NCBI GenBank assembly: GCA_947460575.1
Contig: CANHIJ010000015.1
Location: forward strand, 1 to 49,291
DNA: 49,291 bases
Reading direction: 5' to 3'
From: Verrucomicrobiales bacterium
GTDB taxonomy: Bacteria > Verrucomicrobiota > Verrucomicrobiia > Verrucomicrobiales > V1-33
The translations under genes were made by a program, and so were the position numbers. The notes under the pieces are model-generated. The model saw nothing but the letters and a program-made list of their open reading frames with translations, was not told the origin of the DNA and did no database searches. Each line of letters begins with the position of its first letter. Position 1 is the first letter of the stretch. Below, piece by piece: positions 8,446 to 17,338 of this stretch.

Positions 8446-9862
8446 TGGTGATGTCGTCGCTTTGGGGGGAGCCGCCGACGAAATCGGCGAGGGCACTTTG
8501 GAAAGCAGCGAGGACGGCGTCGGCCCCGGAGGGGGCGGCGGCGCGGAAGACTTCGTGGAGGCGGTGGAGGCCGAACTCTTCGCCGTCGGCGTCGACGGCT
8601 TCGTTAACGCCGTCGGTGTAGAGGAGGAGGCAGTCGCCGGGTTCCATGTCGAAGGAGAAGTCCTTGGTGACGCGGTCGAAGACGCGGCCGCCGTCGATGC
8701 CGAGGGCGAGGCCTGGGGGTTTGAGGGTGGTGACGAGGCTGGTGCGGCGGGAGAAGTGGAGGGGGGCGTCGTGGCCAGCGCGGGAGAGGGTGATGCGGGG
8801 GGCGTGGCGGTCGAGGACGCAGTAGGCGAGGCTGATGAACATGTCCTCGCGGATGTCGCCGAAGAGCATGCGGTTGACCTTGCAGAGGGCGGCGGTGGGC
8901 GAAAGTTCGCCGGGGGCCTGGCCGCGCAGGAGGGCCCGGCAGGTGGCCATGACGAGGGAGGCGGGAAAGCCTTTGCCGGAGACGTCGGCGATGACCAGGC
9001 CCATGTGGTCTTGGTCGAGGGGGATGAAGTCGTAGTAGTCGCCGCTGAGGACCTTGGCGGGGAGGTTAGAGGCGGCGATGAGGTAGTCGCCCATTTCTGG
9101 GGCCGACTGGGGGAGGAGGATGCGCTGGACTTCGCTGGCGGAGCGGAGTTCGTCCTCCATGCGGCGCTTGTCCATGGCCTCTTGCTGGATGGTGGCATTG
9201 GCGAGGGCGAAGGCGCCTTGTTCGGAGGCGGCGCGGAAGACATCAAAGGCGTGGTCGGTGAAGGGGCCGCGTTCGGGGCCGCGGGAGACCGCGAGGACGC
9301 CCATGCGGCGGGAGCCGATGAAGAGGGGAGCGGCCATCACGAAGTGGCCGGCTTGGGAGGGGGGGAGGTGTTGAAAGAGGTTGGGCCAGCGGCTGAGTTG
9401 ACCGAAGTGGATGGGGCCCTGGGCTTCGAAGCATTGGCCGAGGAGTCCGCCGCTGCGGGGAGCAGACTTCATTTGGAGGAAGCTGAGGAGGGACTTGGCG
9501 GAGCCCGATGCGGCGAGTTGGGGCGGCAGGTCGATCAGGGGGGCGGCGAGTTCGGTGAGGCTGGCGGGCACCAACAGCAGGCTCTGGCGGGGATCGATGA
9601 GGTAGAGGGCGCCGCCGTCGGCGTCGACGACGCGGCTGACGCCGCGGACGATTTCATCGTGGAGGGCGCGGAGGCTGTGGTCGTGGCTCAGGCTTTCTCC
9701 GATTTCGTGGAGGAAGGTGAAGATGCGGGATTCTTCGCCGAGGAGGGCTTCGCGCTCGGTTTGGAGGCGGCGGATCAGGCGGAGGCCGCGGAGGCGGAAG
9801 ATGCCGGCTACGGCGGCCGCGGCGCAGAAGCCGCTGAGGAAGGAGACCAGGGAAAACCACAT
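8423..9862 (-). CDS. GAF-SpoIIE (RsbU-type) PP2C protein phosphatase
   Basis: A 479-residue signalling protein. An N-terminal membrane segment (about residues 3-22) is followed by a short coiled linker and a GAF domain (about 50-220), which includes DADGGALYLID and MAAPLFIGSRRMGVLAVSRG. A SpoIIE/PP2C serine phosphatase domain fills the rest, with metal-binding Asp motifs SGDYYDF and IADVSGKGFPASLVMA and a late LLLYTDGVNEAVDADGEEFG segment. RsbU-like phosphatases dephosphorylate STAS antagonists in partner-switching pathways. The gene just upstream encodes exactly such a STAS protein, 62 bp away on the same strand. No cognate serine kinase is in the window. Confidence 0.9.
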   Translation of the reverse strand: MWFSLVSFLSGFCAAAAVAGIFRLRGLRLIRRLQTEREALLGEESRIFTFLHEIGESLSHDHSLRALHDEIVRGVSRVVDADGGALYLIDPRQSLLLVPASLTELAAPLIDLPPQLAASGSAKSLLSFLQMKSAPRSGGLLGQCFEAQGPIHFGQLSRWPNLFQHLPPSQAGHFVMAAPLFIGSRRMGVLAVSRGPERGPFTDHAFDVFRAASEQGAFALANATIQQEAMDKRRMEDELRSASEVQRILLPQSAPEMGDYLIAASNLPAKVLSGDYYDFIPLDQDHMGLVIADVSGKGFPASLVMATCRALLRGQAPGELSPTAALCKVNRMLFGDIREDMFISLAYCVLDRHAPRITLSRAGHDAPLHFSRRTSLVTTLKPPGLALGIDGGRVFDRVTKDFSFDMEPGDCLLLYTDGVNEAVDADGEEFGLHRLHEVFRAAAPSGADAVLAAFQSALADFVGGSPQSDDITIIAVERR

Positions 9863-9924
9863 GCTCAGGAGGAGGGCGCCGCGAGGGGGGGAGGGCGTGG
9901 GGGCCGGCGGGGCCGAGCGGGGGC

Positions 9925-10479
9925 CTAGTGGGAGGCCTTGGAGGTGACCTCGGGAGCGAGGGTTTTTTGCCGCATGAGGGCGACCACGTCGCGGAATTTG
10001 TCGGCGTTGAGGGGCAGCAGTTGGGAGAGTGCTTCGTGAGCTTCGAGGCAGATCTCGGCCTGGTTTTGAGGGGTGCAGGGGGACTTGGGGACCATGGCCA
10101 GAGCCTGGCCGACTTCGACGGGGCCGGGGAGGGCCGCGGCACCCAACTCGATGAGGGCCATGCCTTCTTCGACGATGAAGACCTCGTCGAGGCCGAGGCC
10201 GCGGAGGAGGTCGGCGTTTTTGCCGGCGGCGTTGACGACGTGGAGGGAACCGCCCGCGGTCTCCAATTTTCCGGCGAGGCAGGAGAGCATGCCCATGAAG
10301 GTGCTGTCCATGCCGCTGCAGCGCTGGAGGTCGAGGACCATGCGGGAGCGGCCTTGGGAGAGCCCCTCGCGGACGAGGTCTTTGAGTTCGGGGCTATTTT
10401 GGAAACTGCCGCGGCCTTCAACGGTGAGCCAGGCGAGGCCGTAGAGGGTGCCAGTGGAGATACCGGAAGGGGTGTTCAC
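9925..10479 (-). CDS. STAS-domain anti-sigma factor antagonist-like protein
   Basis: A 184-residue protein starting at a GTG (10479). The first 110 or so residues are a STAS domain of the SpoIIAA/RsbV type. LDLQRCSGMDSTFMGMLS contains the MDS serine that is phosphorylated in this family. The extra C-terminal 70 residues (from about KSPCTPQNQ) are helical and unassigned. The GTG is chosen because the next in-frame ATG lies inside the STAS fold. It sits before the SpoIIE-type phosphatase gene, and together they form the phosphatase-antagonist half of a partner-switch. The kinase and target regulator must lie elsewhere. No Shine-Dalgarno is visible. Confidence 0.85.
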   Translation of the reverse strand: MNTPSGISTGTLYGLAWLTVEGRGSFQNSPELKDLVREGLSQGRSRMVLDLQRCSGMDSTFMGMLSCLAGKLETAGGSLHVVNAAGKNADLLRGLGLDEVFIVEEGMALIELGAAALPGPVEVGQALAMVPKSPCTPQNQAEICLEAHEALSQLLPLNADKFRDVVALMRQKTLAPEVTSKASH

Positions 10480-10628
10480 AGCAGGGGGGAGAGGAGGGGG
10501 TTAGCTCCTGCGGGGTTAAAAATAAGCGCAGCCCACTGGTTGGTCAAATGCGGCGTGGCGAAAAAGCCCTGGGCTGGCCGAGAAGGGGCCCCACCCGGGG
10601 GGAGGAGGAGGGCCTGGGGCGGCGGGGG

Positions 10629-10928
10629 CTATTCGAGGCCGCGCTCGTAGTCCATGATGCGGCCGAGCGCTTCGTACAGGTCCTGCATGACTTCCATGGG
10701 GACCATGATAGTGTCGCGGCGGCCGCCGACTTTTTCGGTGATCTTGAGCACCCGGCCGCGGTTGTTTTCCTTGAGGTCGAGGAAAAATTCCTTGCGGTCG
10801 TGGAAGAGTTTTTCGGTGAGGAGGGGGGGCTGGTTTTGGCGCGGCTCGCCGCCGCCGTAACCGCCCTGGGTGGGGGCGCTGTAGCCATCCCCGGATTCCG
10901 GGCGATATGAGTCCTGATAATAATCCAT
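10629..10928 (-). CDS. PUR-domain nucleic acid-binding protein (DUF3276 family)
   Basis: A 99-residue protein. The first 37 residues are a low-complexity Tyr/Gly/Gln-rich tail. Residues from about 38 form a single PUR-repeat domain: KLFHDRKEFFLDLKENNRGR, then VLKITEKVGGRRDTIMVP and a closing helix. This matches the bacterial PurA-like family (DUF3276), whose members bind single-stranded DNA or RNA. An AGGAAAG Shine-Dalgarno sits 6-8 bases before the ATG at 10928, unusual in this window, and a palindrome lies just upstream. Its targets here are unknown. Confidence 0.85.
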   Translation of the reverse strand: MDYYQDSYRPESGDGYSAPTQGGYGGGEPRQNQPPLLTEKLFHDRKEFFLDLKENNRGRVLKITEKVGGRRDTIMVPMEVMQDLYEALGRIMDYERGLE

Positions 10929-10939
10929 ATGCTTCTTTC

Positions 10940-10950
10940 CTAACTGTTAG
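10940..10950 (-). promoter_or_regulatory. Short palindrome upstream of the PUR-domain gene
   Basis: The sequence ctaac-t-gttag is a perfect palindrome with 5-bp arms around one base. It overlaps the start of the Shine-Dalgarno region of the PUR-domain gene, about 12 bp before its ATG. It could be an operator or a small translational hairpin, perhaps for autoregulation by an RNA-binding protein. This is inference from position only. Confidence 0.3.
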
Positions 10951-11037
10951 TTCCTGTTTGATCCCTGGCTGCCCCGGACTGCGCCGCTGGCGGTGCCGGA
11001 GGCGAGCATAACCGGGACTGGGCGCTTGTCCAATAGT

Positions 11038-12042
11038 TCAATGCGCGGGTGATGGGGAGGGGAGGCGGAGGAGGCTCCAGATGCGGGTAAAGACCTCGGG
11101 GGGGAAGCCGAGGGTGGATTTGATGAGGAAGTCGCGCTGGAGGGGGTTGGGTTCGCCTTGGAGGAAGCGGCAGTGATTGGGGCTGAGGAGGCCGCGCCAG
11201 CGGGCCCAGCGGGACTGGATGGGGACGGGGAAGTCGCTGCCGTGGACGAGGCGGTGGTGGTGGGGGTGGCGGAGGAGGGTGGGGAAGGCGGCGCTGCGGA
11301 GGGGGAGGTTGAGGGCGCTGAGGTCGCCGTAGAGGTTTGGATAGCGGTCCATGAGGCGGAGGAGAGAGGGGAGGTAATTGGGATCGCGGAGGCCGCTTTT
11401 GGTGGCGCAGTGAGCGGCGATGACGGTGACGCCGCAGTCGAGGGGGAGTTGGAGGGAGGCGGGGTTGGCGTAGGCGGGCTGGAATTGAGGGACGGTGTGT
11501 TCGCCGCCGGTGTGGGCGAGGAGGGGGAGTTTGGCGGCGGCGAGGCGGTTCCAGAAGGGGCGGTAGGCGGGGAGGGAGCAGTCGACGTTTTGGCAATTGG
11601 GGAGGAGTTTGAGGAGGACGGCGCCTTGATCGAGGCAGCGGTCGAGTTCGTCGAGGGCGTCGGGGCGGGCGGGGTGGATGGAGACGCCGGGGAGGAACTG
11701 GGGGAATTGTTGGGCGAGGCGGAGGACGTAGTGATTGGGGACGAACATGGAACCGAAGGGGAGTTTTTGGCCGTCCTGGCGGTAGACTTCTTCGTGGGCG
11801 AGAATGACGGCGTGGGAGAGGGAGGAATTTTGGAGCCAGCGGTGGAGGAGGTCGACGTAGGTTTCGTCGAAGGCGGGGTCGCGCCAGGAGAGGGGGAGGC
11901 CGAGTTGGCGCTGCATGAAATCGGCGAGGAAGCGGTGTGCGCCGGGGAGGTGGAGGCGGCAGCCGGAGCCGGAGAGGCCGTTGCCGACGATGTGGACGTG
12001 CATGTCGACGGGGCCGCGAGGGGAGGAGAGGGAGGGCGACAT
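11038..12042 (-). CDS. Amidohydrolase-2 family metal-dependent hydrolase
   Basis: A 334-residue TIM-barrel hydrolase (amidohydrolase_2 / TatD-like superfamily). Metal ligands are visible: DMHVH near residue 14 at the end of strand 1, LLAHTGGEH and VIAAHCATKSG in the centre, and HGSDFPVP near residue 270. There is also GVSIHPARPDALDELDRC, a motif common in this family. The substrate is unknown; relatives include decarboxylases and lactonases. It starts 12 bp after the SulP transporter on the same strand, so the two are probably co-transcribed, but this does not suggest a specific substrate. Confidence 0.8.
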   Translation of the reverse strand: MSPSLSSPRGPVDMHVHIVGNGLSGSGCRLHLPGAHRFLADFMQRQLGLPLSWRDPAFDETYVDLLHRWLQNSSLSHAVILAHEEVYRQDGQKLPFGSMFVPNHYVLRLAQQFPQFLPGVSIHPARPDALDELDRCLDQGAVLLKLLPNCQNVDCSLPAYRPFWNRLAAAKLPLLAHTGGEHTVPQFQPAYANPASLQLPLDCGVTVIAAHCATKSGLRDPNYLPSLLRLMDRYPNLYGDLSALNLPLRSAAFPTLLRHPHHHRLVHGSDFPVPIQSRWARWRGLLSPNHCRFLQGEPNPLQRDFLIKSTLGFPPEVFTRIWSLLRLPSPSPAH

Positions 12043-12054
12043 GGTGGGGGTGGG

Positions 12055-13869
12055 TTAGGAGGCGGCGGGCTGGGAGGGGTCGAAGAAGATGCGGATGTCG
12101 GCTTGAGTGCTGCCGAGGAAGGCCTGGGCGCGTTTGAGGGCGTTGCGGGTGGAGAGGTTGGGATTTTGGGCGGAGCCCATGAAGAGGTTTTCGCGGCCGA
12201 TGAAGTCGATCATATCGGCATTTTTGAGGACGCGGTAGACTTCTTTGCTGAGGCCGGAGATGAGGAGGCCGCGGCCGCTTTGGCGGAGGAAGGCGGTGAG
12301 TTCTTGGAGGGCCATGACGCTGGTGGCGTCGAGGTGGCGGGCGTTTTTGAGGCGGAGGATAATGAGGCGGAGGTTGGGGTCGGCGGCGGTTTGTTGGATT
12401 TGGCTGCGGAAGAGTTCGGAGGCGCCGAAGAAGAGTTCGCCTTCGACGTGGACGATGGAGATGGCGGGGTGGGAGCGGCGGAGGGCGTCGGGGCGTTCGG
12501 TGAGGGAGCCGTCGGGGGTGAAGTCGTATTCGACGAGGTTGGGGCGGGCGGCTTGGCGGAGGTAGAGGACGATGCTGGTGGCGACGCCGGCGAAGATGGC
12601 GACGTGGAGGGGCATGAGGAGGGTACCGAGGAAGGTGGCGGAGAGGGTGATGGCATCGGCGCGGGTGGCGCGGAGGCAGATGCGGAGGTGGTGGCGGTTG
12701 ATGAGGGAGAGGGAGAGTCCCATGATGAGGGCGGCGAGGGCGGCTTGGGGGATGAAGGCGACGGCCTGGCCGAGGAGGAGGGCGCCGACGAGGCAGAAGA
12801 GGCCGCAGAGGAAGCTGCTGACGGGGGTGCGGGCGCCGCTGGAGAAGTTGAGCATGCTGCGGGTGAGGCTGCCGCTGACGGGCAGGCCGCCGCAGCAGGC
12901 GCTGCCGAGATTGGCGAGGCCGCAGCCAAAGAGGTCTTGATTGAGGTCGGGGCGGTCGCCGCTGCGGCTGGCGAGGGATTTGGTCATGACCGAGGTTTCG
13001 AGGGCGGCGAGGACGGCGACGGCGAAGGCGGGGCCGAGGAGGCGGGAGATGTGGTCGGCGGTGCCTGGGGCGGTGAGATTGGGGAGGGAGGGGGCGAGGT
13101 CGCGGAGGGCGAAGGGTTGGAGGTAGTGGACGGGAAAGCCGCGGGCTTGGAGGAGCTGGGCGAGGGCGGCCATGGCGACTAAGGTGAGGGCGAAGCAGGG
13201 GAGTTTTTGGAGGGAGGGATGGCGGGAGAGGAGGGTGAAGAGGAGGAGGCTGGAGGTGCTGAGGAGGAGGTCGGGGCCGGAGAATTGGGCGAGGTTGGCG
13301 AGGGGCTGGGCGAGCAGGGAGAAGAAGGTATGGGCTGGTCCGGAGTGGTGGCCGATGCCGAGGGCGTCGGGGAGCTGGGAGGCCATGATGAGGAGGGCGG
13401 CGCCGGTGACGTAGCCGACGATGACGCTGCGGCTGATGTACTGGATGAGGTCGGCCAGGCGGAAGACGGCGCCGAGCAAGAGCATGGCGGAGGCCATGAG
13501 GGTGAGGAGGACGAGGAGGAAGGGGCGGTCGGGGGCGGCAAAGCTGGCCAGGGCGCTGAAGGCCATGAGGGCGGAGGCGTTGGTGGGGCCGAGATTGGTG
13601 TGCCGGGAGTGGGCAAAGAGGGGGCCGAGCAGCGAGCCGATGGCGGCGCAGGCGATGCCGGTGGCGGCCACGGGGAGGCCCGCGATTTTGGCGCAAGCCA
13701 TGCCCTGGGGGATGGCGAGGAGGGCGACGTTGAGAGCGGCCTTGAGGTCGGCGGGGAAGAGGGCCGCGGGGTACTGGCGGAGGACGCGCCGGAAGGGAAA
13801 AAGTTGGAGGCGCGGGGGAGCGGCGCGGGGAGAGTGGCGGGGCCGTGGCGGGGCGGGGGCGGTGGGCAC
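12055..13869 (-). CDS. SulP-family anion transporter with STAS domain
   Basis: A 604-residue SLC26/SulP transporter. About a dozen membrane segments span residues 40-430, including FPADLKAALNVALLAIPQGMA and the family signature near LFAHSRHTNLGPTNAS. The C-terminal STAS domain (from about 465) contains VEGELFFGASELFRSQIQ and LKNARHLDATSVMALQELTA. SulP proteins carry sulfate, bicarbonate, dicarboxylates or other anions; the substrate cannot be read from sequence. Translation appears to begin at a GTG (13869), because the first in-frame ATG would remove an early helix. The gene follows the DUF1553 gene after 138 bp and is followed within 12 bp by the amidohydrolase gene. Confidence 0.9.
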   Translation of the reverse strand: MPTAPAPPRPRHSPRAAPPRLQLFPFRRVLRQYPAALFPADLKAALNVALLAIPQGMACAKIAGLPVAATGIACAAIGSLLGPLFAHSRHTNLGPTNASALMAFSALASFAAPDRPFLLVLLTLMASAMLLLGAVFRLADLIQYISRSVIVGYVTGAALLIMASQLPDALGIGHHSGPAHTFFSLLAQPLANLAQFSGPDLLLSTSSLLLFTLLSRHPSLQKLPCFALTLVAMAALAQLLQARGFPVHYLQPFALRDLAPSLPNLTAPGTADHISRLLGPAFAVAVLAALETSVMTKSLASRSGDRPDLNQDLFGCGLANLGSACCGGLPVSGSLTRSMLNFSSGARTPVSSFLCGLFCLVGALLLGQAVAFIPQAALAALIMGLSLSLINRHHLRICLRATRADAITLSATFLGTLLMPLHVAIFAGVATSIVLYLRQAARPNLVEYDFTPDGSLTERPDALRRSHPAISIVHVEGELFFGASELFRSQIQQTAADPNLRLIILRLKNARHLDATSVMALQELTAFLRQSGRGLLISGLSKEVYRVLKNADMIDFIGRENLFMGSAQNPNLSTRNALKRAQAFLGSTQADIRIFFDPSQPAAS

Positions 13870-14007
13870 GGCGGGCGGGGAGGTTGCCGAAGTGGGGCGC
13901 TGGCGGTGGGGCGCGGATGGGCCGGGGCGCCTCTTTTAGGAGGGAGTGTTAGTAAAGGGTGTTAGGAGGGGGCGAGGAGCGGGAGCGGGGCGCCTGGGGC
14001 GGGCGCC

Positions 14008-17000
14008 CTATTTATTGAGGGTTTCGTCGAGGTTGAGGACTTGGTTGGCGAGGAGGGTCCAAGCGGCGAGTTCGGCGGGGGGAAGGGCGGGGTCGGCTTT
14101 GGATTGTCCGGCGGCGAGGAGTTTTTCGGCTTCTTGGGGGGCGGCCTGGTAGTCCCTGGTGAGGTTGATGAGGGAGGCGATGAGGATGACTTGTTCGTCG
14201 GGGGTGAAGGGGCGGCTGAGGACGCGGGAGGCGAGGGATTGGAGGCGGCTGAGGGTATTGGGTTCCGCGGTGAGGAGGACTTTTTGGGCGAGGACGCGGG
14301 CGGCCTCGACGAATTGGATATCGTTGAGGGTATTGAGGGCTTGGAGGGGGGTGTTGGTGCGCTCGCGTTTGACGGTGCAGTTTTCGCGGGCTGGAGCGTT
14401 GAAATTGTCCATGCTGGCGGGGGGTGCGGCGCGTTTCCAGAAGGTGTACATGCTGCGGCGGTAGAGGCCGTCCTGGAGGTCGACCTGGTAGTTGCGGGTG
14501 TTGCTTTCGGGCATGGCCACGGCGTCCCAGATGCCGTCGGGTTGGTAGGGGCGCACGCTGGGGCCGCCGATGCGATTGACGAGCAGGCCGGAGGTTTGGA
14601 GGGCGTAGTCGCGGACCATTTCGGCGTCCATGCGGAAGCGGGGGCCGCGGGCGAGCAGCTTATTGGCGGGGTCTTGGGCGAGTTTTTCTGGGGTGAGGGT
14701 GGCTTGTTGGCGGTAGGTGGCGGAGGTGGCGATGAGGCGGAAGAGCTGTTTGACGTTCCAGCCGGTTTCGCGGAATTCGACGGCGAGCCAGTCGAGGAGG
14801 GCGGGGTGGGTGGGGAGTTGGCCGCTGATGCCGAAGTCGCCGGTGCTGGAGACGAGGCCGGTGCCGAAGACTTCTTGCCAGAAGCGGTTAACCGTGACGC
14901 GGGCGGTGAGGGGGTTTTCGGGGCGAAGGAGCCACTGGGCGAGGCCGAGGCGGTTGCGCGGCAGTTCCTCGGGCATGGGGGGGAGGGCGGCGGGAGTGGC
15001 GGGGGCGACGCGGTCGCCGCGCTTGTCGTAAGCGCCGCGGATGAGGAGGAAGGCTTCGGCGGGGCTTTCTTTTTCCTGCATGACGTGGGTGACGGCGCTG
15101 CGGGCGCGGATGGCGGCCTGGGAATCCTCGAGGGCGGCGAGGTCGCGGCGCGCCGCGAGGCTGGGCTGGTCGAGGGTGGCGAGGTACCAATCGAGGAGGC
15201 GGCCTTGTTCCTCGGGGCTGCGCTGGTCGGCGGTTTTGGCGAGGAGGGCGGCGAGTTCGGGGGGGCGGGAGAGGGAGACGACTTCTTCGGGGGAGAGCTG
15301 GCGGGAGTAGAGGCGGACGTCTTGGAGGGCGACGCCGTCGACGCGGGAGCCGGTGAGGCGCTGGCCGAGCTTGAGGGGGGTCTGGCTGCGGATGGTCTCC
15401 TTGAGGGTATTGGATTGGATTTGGGAGGGCTGGGGGACGCCGTTGAGCCAGAGGGTGACGCCGTCGGCTTGGCCGGAGCCGTTGTAGGTGACGAAGACGC
15501 GGTGCCAAGTTTCGGGGGGCAGCGGTTTAGTGGCGGCGACCTTGAGGGCGGCGTCGGGCCAGCGGTGGATGAAGTGGGTGCCGAGGCGGCCGTTGTCGAG
15601 GAAGAGGTCCCAGCCGCGGAAGTCCTTGGTGTCGTCCATGCGGGCGAAGACGGAGCCGGAGGGGCTATTTTTGGGGAGGCGGATCCAGGCGCCGAAGGAG
15701 AAGGGGGTATTGTATTCGAAGCCGTCGGCGAGGGGGAACTCTACGGTGGCGCCGGGGGAGATGCGGTAGGCGCTGCTGGCGGCGGGGCCGGGGAGGGCGG
15801 CGATGCCGACGGGGGCGGCAGCCTGGAGGGGCCCGGAGGGGAGGTGGGCGGCGACGGTTTGGCCGGAGGCTTCGTCGAGGGGGATTTGGAGGATGAAGTC
15901 CTGGGTACTGGGGTTGGCGAGGAAGGAGGCGGGGTCGAGGTTGGCGAGGTGGCGAGTGAGGTCGGGGAGGGCGTCGCGGCGGCGGTCGGCGATTTTGGTT
16001 TCGAGGGCGGCGCGGGTGGCGGGGAGGGCTTCCCAGGCGGGGCGATCGGCGGGGGTGGGCACCACGACCATGGGTGGGGTTTCGGCGATATTGCCGTCCA
16101 TGGCGTTTTGGGTGGTGTTGTTAAAGAAGGCAGCCAGTTGGTAGAATTCTTTTTGGGAGATGGGGTCGAACTTGTGGTCGTGGCAGACGGCGCAGCCGGT
16201 GGTGAGGCCGAGCCAGACTTGGCTGGTGGCCTCAACGCGGTCGCGGGCGTAGAGGACGAGGTATTCCTCGCCGATGGCGCCGCCTTCGTTGGTGGTGATA
16301 TTGCAGCGGTTGAAGCCGGAGGCGATTTGTTGTTCGAGGGTGCGGTTGGGGAGGAGGTCGCCGGCGATTTGCTCGAGGGTGAACTGGTCGAAGGGTTGGT
16401 TGCGGTTGAAGGCCTCGGTGACGTTTTGGCGGTAGGGCCACATTTCGCGGTAGTTGTCGAAGTGGATGCCGTGGGTATCGGCGTAGCGGGCGTAGTCGAG
16501 CCAATAGCGGGTGCGGTGTTCGCCCCAGGAAGGGGACGCGAGGAGGCGGTCGACTAACTTTTCGTAGGCGAGGGGATCGGGGTCGGCGGCGAAGGCTTCG
16601 ACGAGGGCGGGCTCTGGGGGGAGGCCGGTGAGGTCGAGGCTGGCGCGGCGGGCGAGGGTGCGGCGATCGGCTTCGGGGGCGGGGGTGAGGTTGGCTTGGT
16701 CGAGGGTGGCGAGAATGAATTGGTCGATGGGGTTTTTGATCCAAGCGGGCTGGGAGACGGTGGGGAGGGAAGGCCGGGAGGGAGGGAGGAAAGACCAGTG
16801 GGGTTCGTAGGCGGCGCCTTGATCAATCCAGCGCTGGAGGGTGGCGATTTGCGCGGGTTGGAGGGATTTGTGGGACTCCGGGGGGGGCATGATTTCATCG
16901 GGGTCCTGGGAGAGGGCGCGCTTGATGAGTTCGCTCTGGGCGGCCTGTCCGGGGGTGAGGGGGGTGCGGCCTTCCTTGTTGGGGGCGGTGGCGGCTTCGA

Positions 17001-17178
17001 AGGAGTCGAGGCGCAGGCCGGCTTTGCGGGAGGCGGAGTCGGGCCCGTGGCAGGAGAAGCAATTTTCCGAGAGGATGGGGCGGATGTCGCGGTTGTAGCT
17101 GAGGGGAGCGCTGGGAGCGGCCAGGGCGGAGGAGGCCAGGAGGGGGAGGAGGCCGAGGGAAAGCAGGGGGCGTGGCAT
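14008..17178 (-). CDS. Planctomycete-type cytochrome / DUF1549 / LamG / DUF1553 protein
   Basis: A 1056-residue secreted protein. A signal peptide (MPRPLLSLGLLPLLASSALA) is followed by a PSCyt1 haem-binding segment, NRDIRPILSENCFSCHGPDS, with one CxxCH. Then comes PSCyt2/DUF1549 (about 140-350), which includes a second CxxCH in TTGCAVCHDHKFDPIS. A LamG/concanavalin-like domain (about 470-620, FSFGAWIRLPKNSPSGSVFA) precedes PSD1/DUF1553 at the C-terminus (NRFWQEVFGTGLVSSTGDFG). Such proteins are expanded in Planctomycetes and Verrucomicrobia and are thought to act in periplasmic polysaccharide or sulfate-ester metabolism. They usually pair with a DUF1501 protein, which is not next to it here. 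The ATG at 17178 is fixed by the signal peptide. The frame continues upstream antisense to pgk as a shadow. Confidence 0.92.
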   Translation of the reverse strand: MPRPLLSLGLLPLLASSALAAPSAPLSYNRDIRPILSENCFSCHGPDSASRKAGLRLDSFEAATAPNKEGRTPLTPGQAAQSELIKRALSQDPDEIMPPPESHKSLQPAQIATLQRWIDQGAAYEPHWSFLPPSRPSLPTVSQPAWIKNPIDQFILATLDQANLTPAPEADRRTLARRASLDLTGLPPEPALVEAFAADPDPLAYEKLVDRLLASPSWGEHRTRYWLDYARYADTHGIHFDNYREMWPYRQNVTEAFNRNQPFDQFTLEQIAGDLLPNRTLEQQIASGFNRCNITTNEGGAIGEEYLVLYARDRVEATSQVWLGLTTGCAVCHDHKFDPISQKEFYQLAAFFNNTTQNAMDGNIAETPPMVVVPTPADRPAWEALPATRAALETKIADRRRDALPDLTRHLANLDPASFLANPSTQDFILQIPLDEASGQTVAAHLPSGPLQAAAPVGIAALPGPAASSAYRISPGATVEFPLADGFEYNTPFSFGAWIRLPKNSPSGSVFARMDDTKDFRGWDLFLDNGRLGTHFIHRWPDAALKVAATKPLPPETWHRVFVTYNGSGQADGVTLWLNGVPQPSQIQSNTLKETIRSQTPLKLGQRLTGSRVDGVALQDVRLYSRQLSPEEVVSLSRPPELAALLAKTADQRSPEEQGRLLDWYLATLDQPSLAARRDLAALEDSQAAIRARSAVTHVMQEKESPAEAFLLIRGAYDKRGDRVAPATPAALPPMPEELPRNRLGLAQWLLRPENPLTARVTVNRFWQEVFGTGLVSSTGDFGISGQLPTHPALLDWLAVEFRETGWNVKQLFRLIATSATYRQQATLTPEKLAQDPANKLLARGPRFRMDAEMVRDYALQTSGLLVNRIGGPSVRPYQPDGIWDAVAMPESNTRNYQVDLQDGLYRRSMYTFWKRAAPPASMDNFNAPARENCTVKRERTNTPLQALNTLNDIQFVEAARVLAQKVLLTAEPNTLSRLQSLASRVLSRPFTPDEQVILIASLINLTRDYQAAPQEAEKLLAAGQSKADPALPPAELAAWTLLANQVLNLDETLNK

Positions 17179-17276
17179 GGCGGAGGGAGAGAGGTCGTCA
17201 AAGTAAATACGCCTGGCGAGGCTTTGATTTTCCGGCAAAGACGAGGGGGCCGGGCGGGGGCGCGGCGAGCGCGACA

Positions 17277-17307
17277 AAGGCGCAGCCTGGGAGGAGGGCT
17301 GCGCCTT
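17277..17307 (-). terminator. Rho-independent-type terminator after pgk
   Basis: An 11-bp perfect stem pairs aaggcgcagcc (17277-17287) with ggctgcgcctt (17297-17307) around a 9-base loop. It begins 32 bp after the pgk stop in the direction of transcription and ends in a short U run. The run is weak, so the fit is good but not perfect. Confidence 0.65.
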
Positions 17308-17338
17308 GGCGGGAATGGGTTTTTTGCGTAGGGAGCGG

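Noticed and set aside
10940..13696. A 918-residue Arg/Pro-rich open frame on the minus strand
   Set aside because: It is a frame-shifted shadow of the SulP and amidohydrolase genes. Its composition is Arg/Pro-rich and domain-free.
14041..16557. An 838-residue Gly/Glu-rich open frame on the plus strand
   Set aside because: It is an antisense shadow of the DUF1553 gene with no recognisable domain and low-complexity composition.
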